Positions 14,791 to 21,029 of a stretch of DNA of 21,029 nucleotides are shown here, in pieces. Source of the DNA: a bacterium (GTDB taxonomy: Bacteria > Zhuqueibacterota > Zhuqueibacteria > Residuimicrobiales > Residuimicrobiaceae). Each line of letters begins with the position of its first letter. Positions within the stretch are counted from its first letter, which is position 1. The position numbers were made by a program, and so were the translations under genes. The notes beneath the pieces were generated by a model that searched no databases, was not told the DNA's origin, and saw nothing but the letters and a program-made list of their open reading frames with translations. The DNA lies in NCBI GenBank assembly GCA_012523655.1, contig JAAYTV010000134.1, positions 1 to 21,029 of the forward strand, given 5' to 3'.

Positions 14791-17700
14791 ATGAACCCTC
14801 TCTTCTCTCGCGCGGCGCTCCTGCTCTGTCTGTTGGGGATCCTGCCGTATAGAGGATTTTCTGCACAGGAATGGCAAAAAAAATATACCGCCGTGGAAAC
14901 CCGCGCCCATTTTCATCAGCCGCCCAGATGGTTCGCCCCCCACGCCTTTTGGTTTTGGGATGCGCCGTTGAATGTGGATTCAGCCGCCTCCATGGCGCAG
15001 GAGATGACGCGCCAGGGGCTCAATCCCGGTTATGCGCATCCCAGGCACAGCGGCGATCTCTCCAGCCGCTATCCCTCTCTGCCGTTGGAACAATGGCTTT
15101 CGCCGCTCTGGTTTGCAAGCTTTGGCGCAGCCCTACAGAAAGCGGCCGAGGCGGGCATGACGCTGGGCTATTGCGATGAATATTGGTGGCCCAGCGGTCA
15201 AGCGTTCGATCGGGTGCTGAAAGCCCATCCTGAACTGGAGGCAAAATCCTTGCAGTGGAGCCGGATGGAGGTGACCGGTCCTATGGAGGTTTCCCTGCCG
15301 CCGGCCGCGTTTTATGTCGCCGGCAAGCGGGATAATCAAAATCGCCTGCTCAGCGAGACACTGATGCTCATCGAACAGAATGCCAACGCCACCTGGCACG
15401 CGCCGGCGGGCCGCTGGACGCTCTATGGCTATAGCACTTATCACCATCCCGGCGCAGACGGCGGCAGGGTGAATTATCTCGATCCCAAACTGATGGAGGT
15501 GTTCATCCCCATCGCCCATCAACCCTATGCGGATCATTTCCCGGATCATCTGGGCAAAACCATCCCCGGTGTTTTTGTGGACAACGAAGGGGATTATGGC
15601 TGGAAGATGGCTTGGTCGGACTATCTGCCCAAACGGTATCAAGAAATAAAAGGACGCGACCTGCGACTTTGGCTGCCCCTGCTCACGGAAAAAGATGCCG
15701 AGGGATTGTGGGTGAAAGCCCGCTATGATTGGTTCGATGTGGTCTCGGACATCTATGAAAAGCATTATATCGGCCGCATGAGCGATTGGCTGGCGAAAAA
15801 GGGGATGTATTGCATTTCCAATCTCTGGGAAGAGAGCCTCATGCTGCAAACCCGCGCGGTCGGCGATTTCATGCGCATGCAGCGATCGGTCACCATGCCG
15901 GGCACCGATTGTCTGGAAATGAAATCGCAACAGGTGCATGATTTCAAAGAAACGCAATCGGTTTGCGAATTCGAAGACCGGCCCGCCATGAGCGAGCTAA
16001 TGGGCGTGGCCGGTTGGGAACAGACGCCTAAGCAGATGAAGATGACCCTGAACAGCGTCACCGCCTGGGGCGTGACCCATACGGTACCTCACGGCATCAA
16101 TCTCAATCGGCGATTGGAGACCATCCCGTATCCGGCCGATTGGTTCACTGAAAATCCCTACTGGCGCTATCTGCATCTGTGGACCGATTTCGCCAGACGC
16201 GCTTCCTTTGTCAATCGTCAGGGCAGGCTGGTGGCGGACATCCTCCTGTTCAATCCACTCGAAAGCGTATGGGCGTTGTCTGAAGGCTATTTTACCGGGG
16301 ACACCGACCATGAATGGCCGGATCAGGTTCTGCATATCGATCAAACCTACAGCGCCGCTATGGAAGCTCTGTCGCAGGCCCATCTGGATTTTTTGATCGC
16401 AGACGCTTTTTATCTCAACCAGGCGACCGTGCAGACCAAGACACGGCAAAAGCCGGTTCTGCGAATCGGTGAGCACACCTTTTCCGTGCTGGTGTTGCCG
16501 CCTCTGTTTATCCTTTCACGGTCGTGCGCCGAAAAAATTGCGGCCTTTGGCCGCGCCGGCGGCGTGATCGTTCTGCTGGGCGAATTGCCGGCGGCTTCGC
16601 CGGAGATCGGCGCCTACGATCCGGTCATTCAGGAGAAAATGAAAAACCTACGTTCTTCGCCCACGGTCATCAACCTGGCGGAAGAGCCAAATCCGTGCGG
16701 CCGGCTCACAAGGGCCGTCAGCCGGACGATCGAGCCCGATGTGATCGCGACCAGCGATGAAGGTCCCCTGCTGGTCGCGCATCGTAAAATCGACGGCAGT
16801 CATTTTTATTGGATCGCCAACCAAGTGGATAAAACACGATATGTGCGTCTTTCGTTGCGGGATGCGAGCGGCGGTGCGGAAATTTGGGATTGTGAAAGCG
16901 GCGCCATCACCCCGGCAGCCGGTGCGCGGGAGAAAAATCGCTCCATCCTGCAACTCAAGCTCGAGCCGCTGCAGGCGTTCTGGCTTGCCTTTGACCGGCG
17001 AACGAAAAAAATCTCCCCAGCTTCCAAACCTTTTACAGCCTCGACCATTCCGGTAACCGGACCCTGGCAGTTGTCATTTCCTGAAACCGATACAGTTCAA
17101 GTCTCATCCGCCATCACCCTGATTTCTCAGGAACCGCATGTGGCGGACATCCTGCCACCCGCGTTTAACATCAACCAAGGAATGCGCCGGAGCATCGTCG
17201 GTCCCACCCGCGTGTATGACCGTTGGCACGCGACCCTGCTGTACATCCCGGATCCAGAAAGCCGATGGTTTTTTCGCTACCGCTTCACCCTGAAAGACCG
17301 GGTCGAGTCGGCGTTGGTCAACATCAACGCCGACAACCGGGTGCATTTTTGGGTGAACGGCATCGCAGTGTACCCTGGAGCTCACGCGGACCAGCTGGCC
17401 GATGCGGATGTGCACACTATCGATATGCTGCTGAAAAAAGGAGAAAACATCATTGCCGTGCAGGTGGACAACCGTCTTGGACATGGCTACCTGGTAATGC
17501 AGGGCACGATCCAAATGGCTAACGGCGAGTGCATCGATATTCAGACTGATGAGACCTGGAGACAGAATCGCACCGCGGCCGTCGGATGGCAAGAGCTGAA
17601 TTTCAACGACAGCGCATGGCCTGCTGCGCAAAAAGCGTCAAAGGAGATACAGCAGGCTGGATTGTCTTCATTAAGGCATCCGCAAAGAGCGATTGCAAAA

Positions 17701-18306
17701 AACGCACGGCTGATCTGGAGCATCCCGGTTCCACCGGGAGCGACGGAGGTAACGATGCCCGGCCTGAGCTCCAGTGCGCAGGTCTGGCTCGATGGACAGA
17801 TGGTCAAAGTGGAGAACAACCGCCTCGAATTGCCCGGAGAGGCAAAAAAGCTGATCATCCGCTTGCCAGGGGCAGGCTCCGGACTCAGCGATGCAATGAA
17901 ATTCATCTGCCCAAATTCAACCACGCGGGATTTGGATTCATGGCAGAACATGGGATTGAGCCGGTTTACCGGTTTTATCGATTACCAGACAGAGATAACC
18001 CTGGCGAACAAGCCGGTCCAAGCAGTGCTGGATCTGGGCCGAGTCCTGCATATGGCGGAGGTGTGGATCAACGGCGTCAAAGCCGGCGAGCGGCTGTGGC
18101 CGCCCTTTCGCTTTGATTGTTCAAAAGCGTTCCTTCCGGGAAACAATCGGATCAAAGTGCGGGTTGGTAATCTCATGGTCAATGCCATGGGACTGCAGGA
18201 TGATCTCGGCAAACTGCGGCTGTGGGGGTGGCGGGGCATTCCTCCGGATTCGTGCTTTGACGCCGGACTTTTCGGACCGGTTCAGCTCCAACTTGGAGAA
18301 AAATGA
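14791..18306 (+). CDS. Secreted GH106-like alpha-L-rhamnosidase with jelly-roll domains
   Basis: A 1171-residue exported enzyme (signal peptide cleaved near 24, GFSA). Residues 45-640 resemble the GH106 catalytic barrel: AFWFWDAPLNVDSAASMAQEM, GYCDEYWWPSG, PGVFVDNEGDYGWKMAWSDY (about 257-275) and the late SELMGVAGW and AWGVTHTVPHGINL. Acidic residues in these segments are candidates for catalysis. A beta domain near 825-950 (INADNRVHFWVNGI, then KKGENIIAVQVDN) and a C-terminal domain from about 1082 (LDLGRVLHMAEVWINGVKAG, then NNRIKVRVGNLMVN) look like the sugar-binding jelly rolls found in rhamnosidases and GH2 enzymes. GH106 enzymes release L-rhamnose from pectic and other plant or algal glycans. 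Start chosen at 14791 (AAAAGGA upstream); an in-frame ATG at 14731 would hide the signal peptide behind 20 residues. The stop abuts the next gene. Confidence 0.8.
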   Translation: MNPLFSRAALLLCLLGILPYRGFSAQEWQKKYTAVETRAHFHQPPRWFAPHAFWFWDAPLNVDSAASMAQEMTRQGLNPGYAHPRHSGDLSSRYPSLPLEQWLSPLWFASFGAALQKAAEAGMTLGYCDEYWWPSGQAFDRVLKAHPELEAKSLQWSRMEVTGPMEVSLPPAAFYVAGKRDNQNRLLSETLMLIEQNANATWHAPAGRWTLYGYSTYHHPGADGGRVNYLDPKLMEVFIPIAHQPYADHFPDHLGKTIPGVFVDNEGDYGWKMAWSDYLPKRYQEIKGRDLRLWLPLLTEKDAEGLWVKARYDWFDVVSDIYEKHYIGRMSDWLAKKGMYCISNLWEESLMLQTRAVGDFMRMQRSVTMPGTDCLEMKSQQVHDFKETQSVCEFEDRPAMSELMGVAGWEQTPKQMKMTLNSVTAWGVTHTVPHGINLNRRLETIPYPADWFTENPYWRYLHLWTDFARRASFVNRQGRLVADILLFNPLESVWALSEGYFTGDTDHEWPDQVLHIDQTYSAAMEALSQAHLDFLIADAFYLNQATVQTKTRQKPVLRIGEHTFSVLVLPPLFILSRSCAEKIAAFGRAGGVIVLLGELPAASPEIGAYDPVIQEKMKNLRSSPTVINLAEEPNPCGRLTRAVSRTIEPDVIATSDEGPLLVAHRKIDGSHFYWIANQVDKTRYVRLSLRDASGGAEIWDCESGAITPAAGAREKNRSILQLKLEPLQAFWLAFDRRTKKISPASKPFTASTIPVTGPWQLSFPETDTVQVSSAITLISQEPHVADILPPAFNINQGMRRSIVGPTRVYDRWHATLLYIPDPESRWFFRYRFTLKDRVESALVNINADNRVHFWVNGIAVYPGAHADQLADADVHTIDMLLKKGENIIAVQVDNRLGHGYLVMQGTIQMANGECIDIQTDETWRQNRTAAVGWQELNFNDSAWPAAQKASKEIQQAGLSSLRHPQRAIAKNARLIWSIPVPPGATEVTMPGLSSSAQVWLDGQMVKVENNRLELPGEAKKLIIRLPGAGSGLSDAMKFICPNSTTRDLDSWQNMGLSRFTGFIDYQTEITLANKPVQAVLDLGRVLHMAEVWINGVKAGERLWPPFRFDCSKAFLPGNNRIKVRVGNLMVNAMGLQDDLGKLRLWGWRGIPPDSCFDAGLFGPVQLQLGEK

Positions 18307-19476
18307 ATGACACGGCTTTGTCGCTGGCTCTGTGTGCTGCTGCTGTTGTTCTGCACAAAAACAGAGAAAAAAATGGTGAATGAAGAGGACTTGAATTGGC
18401 TGCACTCAGAGGCGCGCCGCCAGCTGCTCAGCTGCCGGATCGAAGCGACAGACGGAACCACGCTCTTTACTCCGGACGGCGAGGGCCATTACGCCGCGCT
18501 GTGGACCAGGGACTTGGCCTACATGGTGGAAAATGGCTTTGACCTGTTCACCCTGCCGGAGATCAAAGGGGCTATTCTCTATCTGTTGGCCGGGCAGCGC
18601 AGCGATGGCTGTATACCGGATCGCCGTCAGGCTGACGGCCTGGCGGTGTACAGCGCAGGACCCGTGGACCATCCGTTGGGCGACCCGCCCACAGACAACT
18701 CCCCGTTCATGGTCAAACTGACGGCAGACTATATTGATCGCAGCGGCGATCTCGATTTTTTTATCGCCCATTCAGCGGCCTTGATCCGCGCCATGGATTA
18801 TACGCCGCGCAGCAGCCGGGGACTGGTCTTCATCGATCCGCTCCATCCGCACTCTCCCTATGGCTTTACCGACACCATTCAAAAGACCGGAGAACTGCTG
18901 TTCTCTTCGCTGCTGTACTGGGAGGCATCGCAACGATTGGCGACGCTGTTTGCAAAAAGCCGAAATCCGGAAAATGCGCAAACGTTCCGCTCCAGAGCGC
19001 AAATGATCGAGCAGCACCTCGATGCCCTCTGGGATGAGAGAACAGGCATGTTCTGGGCGGCGTCGCAGGATTGCCGCCAGATCGATATCTGGGGCAGCGC
19101 TTACGCCGTCTATATCGCATTCCCGCTAGGGATGAAGAAAGCGAGAATCGTTCGCTATCTCGCAGACCATTTTGACCGATATGTTTATTGCGGACAGATC
19201 CGTCATCTGCCTGAACCCGAGGTGTGGGAAAAAACACTCATTCCGGTCAAGGCCGGAACTTATCAGAACGGCGCTTATTGGGGAACTGCGTCGGGCTGGG
19301 TGGCCGTGGCGCTGGCGCAGCAGCATCCGCAATTAAGCCAACGGATTTTTGCAGAGCTGCTACAGGACTATCGGATGCACGGCCCACACGAGTGCTGCAA
19401 CCGAGGATATCGACAGCTCAACAACTATGTAGTCAGTGTATTGAATCCTCTAGGGGCTTTGAAGAAAGTACAATAG
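18307..19476 (+). CDS. Six-hairpin glycosidase-like protein, probably exported
   Basis: A 389-residue alpha/alpha-barrel protein with a hydrophobic N-terminus (WLCVLLLLFC) that may be a signal peptide or an atypical lipobox ending at Cys16. Motifs YAALWTRDLAYMVENGFDLF (62-81), PTDNSPFMV (128-136), SPYGFTDTIQKTGELLFSSL (183-202) and WGSAYAVYIAFPLG recall mannosylglycerate hydrolase-like and GH37/GH63-type six-hairpin glycosidases. Asp69 and Asp130 are plausible active-site acids. The sugar specificity is unknown. The ATG follows the rhamnosidase stop codon directly, with GGAGAAAAATGA supplying the ribosome-binding site, so translation of the pair is likely coupled. It is the last gene of the plus-strand run. 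Confidence 0.78.
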   Translation: MTRLCRWLCVLLLLFCTKTEKKMVNEEDLNWLHSEARRQLLSCRIEATDGTTLFTPDGEGHYAALWTRDLAYMVENGFDLFTLPEIKGAILYLLAGQRSDGCIPDRRQADGLAVYSAGPVDHPLGDPPTDNSPFMVKLTADYIDRSGDLDFFIAHSAALIRAMDYTPRSSRGLVFIDPLHPHSPYGFTDTIQKTGELLFSSLLYWEASQRLATLFAKSRNPENAQTFRSRAQMIEQHLDALWDERTGMFWAASQDCRQIDIWGSAYAVYIAFPLGMKKARIVRYLADHFDRYVYCGQIRHLPEPEVWEKTLIPVKAGTYQNGAYWGTASGWVAVALAQQHPQLSQRIFAELLQDYRMHGPHECCNRGYRQLNNYVVSVLNPLGALKKVQ

Positions 19477-19766
19477 CCGGCGCCGCAGCCGTGCGGATGC
19501 AACCGGCGGGCGGCGAACGTAGGTCGCCAGGACTTTACTCTACCCCCCATGCTGTTCGTCGCTGGGTTATTCGGCGCTCTGTTGCTTCTGCAGGCAGGTG
19601 GCGCCCTTCACGGCTGTGCGTCTCCACGGTATCCCGGTTGTCGACGAAAAAAAGAACACGAAATACGATAAATGCCGTCGGTCATTGGCCTTCAATGGAT
19701 GGATGAAGCAGAAAATTTCACGATCGTCACAGGCGGTAAACCAGGCTCAGACGAACCCAATCAAGC
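19477..19766. other. Convergent intergenic region
   Basis: The plus-strand glycosidase and minus-strand HAD genes end toward each other here. No terminator with a U tract is convincing; the best stem (GGCGA...TCGCC, 19513-19530) is followed only by AGGACTTT. The glycosidase frame stays open after its TAG for 64 more codons to 19671, including a hydrophobic stretch from 19549 (MLFVAGLFGALLLL); this may be chance. Confidence 0.45.
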
Positions 19767-20405
19767 TTACAAGTTCCGTAGAATCTCCCTGCACACCTCG
19801 CCCAGATCTGCTGCGATAAAATCAGGACTCTCTTTTTTCAGCTCTGCCGGCGCAAAGGTGGTGGTCAGCGCGTAGCAGCGTATGCCCGCAGCCTTGGCCG
19901 CACGAATGCCGTTAAGGGCGTCCTCGACCACAATACACTGTTCCGGCGACAGCGATAATCTGGCTGCAGCGGCGGCATAGATTTCAGGATGAGGTTTTTT
20001 ATGCTGCACGTCCTCTGCACTCAGCAGAACAGCGAACCATTCGGCCGGAATGCCGGCCACGCGCAAATTGGCATCGACTTTGATTCGGTCGGCGCTGCTG
20101 GCCAGAGCCAGGCGGAGGCCGGCGTCGATCAGCCGTCGCAGGTATGCCGGCGTCCCGGGATAAAGCCGAAGCGTCTGCTCCACGATCTGCAGATAGATCT
20201 CATAGACCCGATCCTTCATCGTCGGATGATAAGCGACGCCGTATTTTTCAGCCACACCGCCGATGAACTTGATTTCGCCGGCGCCGATGAACGGAATAAA
20301 ATCCTCCGGCTGGGCGATTACGCCAAAATCGGCCAAGCCTCGAATGGCTGCAGCCAGGATGACCGGCTCACTGTCCACCAGCACGCCGTCCATATCCAGG
20401 ATCAC
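19767..20405 (-). CDS. HAD-superfamily phosphatase / beta-phosphoglucomutase-like
   Basis: A 212-residue HAD subfamily IA protein. The nucleophile motif ILDMDGVLVDSEP (2-14) holds Asp4 and Asp6, followed by a helical cap. LALASSAD is motif II, the Lys in HKKPHPE is motif III, and VVEDALNGIRAAKAAG is motif IV. Closest in style to beta-phosphoglucomutase and sugar-phosphate phosphatases. The only usual start codon is a GTG at 20405, which puts the nucleophile at residue 4 and has no Shine-Dalgarno; family members normally have three to five more residues (here PVRAV in frame). The frame is open back to 20454, so an unusual start upstream, such as CTG, may be used. It follows the FucU-like mutarotase and is probably co-transcribed with it. 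Confidence 0.88.
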   Translation of the reverse strand: MILDMDGVLVDSEPVILAAAIRGLADFGVIAQPEDFIPFIGAGEIKFIGGVAEKYGVAYHPTMKDRVYEIYLQIVEQTLRLYPGTPAYLRRLIDAGLRLALASSADRIKVDANLRVAGIPAEWFAVLLSAEDVQHKKPHPEIYAAAAARLSLSPEQCIVVEDALNGIRAAKAAGIRCYALTTTFAPAELKKESPDFIAADLGEVCREILRNL

Positions 20406-20448
20406 TGCACGAACCGGTGCGAGGATTTGTTTCGCTTTCAGCTCTTGA

Positions 20449-20886
20449 TCACGAGTGAACAGGAGTCACCCCTTTTTTGAGAATGATATTGCCGTATTTG
20501 GCGGTCTCGCCGGTCATCACCACGGCAAAGGCTTTTTGGCTACGTTCATAGAAGGCAAAGCGCTCGATGCGAAGGATAGCCGGTGTCTGCGGCCAGTGGC
20601 GGTCGATCGCCTGACGATAGCTCTTTTCAACCTCGGGATCCAAGCGATCACCGGCCGCAGCGGCCATCATGATGACCGGGTGGTCCACATACGAGTCCAG
20701 TACAAACAGCGGCAGAATGGCATCCAGCAAGCTCGCCACCTTGAGACCATCGGCGCGCAAAACCCGGTGGTTGTTGGACTCGCCTGGAAAATGGGCGTCT
20801 GCCAGTACAATCTCATCGCCATGGCCCATGCGATAAAGAACAGAGAGCAGTTCAGGGCTCAGCAGGGGAGAAATGCCGTAAAGCAT
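20449..20886 (-). CDS. fucU: RbsD/FucU-family sugar mutarotase, FucU-like
   Basis: A 145-residue protein that interconverts alpha and beta anomers of a free sugar, probably L-fucose or a similar deoxysugar. It begins MLYGISPLLSPELLSVLYRMGHGDEIVLADAHFP; GHGDE contains the catalytic His22 and Asp24. AILPLFVLDSYVDHPV follows, and the C-terminal FYERSQKAFAVVMTGETAKYGNIILKKG has the Tyr/Asn signature of FucU rather than RbsD. AGGAGG lies six bases before the ATG. It is the first gene of a two-gene unit with the HAD protein, driven by the promoter at 20930-20958. Deoxyhexose handling fits the neighbouring rhamnosidase locus, though they need not be co-regulated. Confidence 0.92.
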   Translation of the reverse strand: MLYGISPLLSPELLSVLYRMGHGDEIVLADAHFPGESNNHRVLRADGLKVASLLDAILPLFVLDSYVDHPVIMMAAAAGDRLDPEVEKSYRQAIDRHWPQTPAILRIERFAFYERSQKAFAVVMTGETAKYGNIILKKGVTPVHS

Positions 20887-20929
20887 GGAGAACCTCCTGT
20901 TTCAGTAAAAGGACGCTTTTGCCAAACTT

Positions 20930-20958
20930 ATTATACCATTCCCGTGGTAAAAGTTCAA
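20930..20958 (-). promoter_or_regulatory. Near-consensus promoter of the fucU-HAD operon
   Basis: Minus-strand TTGAAC (20958-20953), exactly 17 bases, then a perfect TATAAT (20935-20930). The fucU ATG is 44 bases further downstream. Confidence 0.85.
20934..20949. promoter_or_regulatory. Inverted repeat in the fucU promoter, possible operator
   Basis: TACCA and TGGTA flank TTCCCG, forming a 16-base imperfect palindrome that starts inside the -10 element and fills most of the spacer. A repressor bound here would block polymerase. It is short and could be chance. Confidence 0.35.
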
Positions 20959-21029
20959 GCAAAAAAGCTCGAGCGTCGGAGACCAGAGGCGGCGATATCC
21001 GGGCTTCCGGGCTGCAATAAAACACTTGA

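Noticed and set aside
15133..15957. Minus-strand frame of 274 codons
   Set aside because: Antisense to the GH106-like gene, whose motifs and signal peptide are clear.

Overview
The window comes from a bacterial chromosome of roughly 50-55% G+C by eye. The mix of long secreted glycosidases, a corrinoid protein, a DegT aminotransferase and ordinary housekeeping genes would suit a free-living or anaerobic polysaccharide degrader, perhaps of the FCB superphylum or a candidate phylum such as KSB1. This placement is an inference; no rRNA or other marker gene is present.

Left part (1-6.8 kb, all minus strand). From right to left in the direction of transcription there is a YgjP-like metalloprotease, then a three-gene operon (corrinoid protein, GHMP kinase, DegT/StrS aminotransferase) with a very good sigma70-type promoter and a hairpin terminator. 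After it comes a queuosine-precursor cluster, queD-queC-queF. Last is an aromatic amino acid unit: promoter, a 22-residue leader peptide rich in Phe and Tyr codons, a terminator hairpin with a competing antiterminator pairing, chorismate mutase, and the start of a type I-beta DAHP synthase that runs off the window. The leader region looks like a classical translation-coupled attenuator and is the best regulatory find here.

Middle and right part (7.0-19.5 kb). This is a carbohydrate-degradation locus. A secreted heparinase II/III-like protein is on the minus strand. Divergent from it, on the plus strand, are a secreted amidohydrolase with a C-terminal sugar-binding-like domain, a small DUF2007-type protein, and a tight four-gene run: a secreted alpha/alpha-barrel protein, a secreted formylglycine-generating-enzyme-like (SUMF1) protein without the active-site cysteines, a 1171-residue GH106-like alpha-L-rhamnosidase, and a six-hairpin glycosidase-like protein. 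Together they suggest breakdown of a rhamnose- and uronate-containing polysaccharide (inference). No SusC/SusD pair, sulfatase or transporter is seen in the window.

Right end (19.7-21.0 kb, minus strand). A FucU/RbsD-type sugar mutarotase and a beta-phosphoglucomutase-like HAD phosphatase form a two-gene operon, with a near-consensus promoter whose spacer and -10 element overlap an inverted repeat that could be an operator. No tRNA, rRNA, insertion sequence or CRISPR array was recognised.
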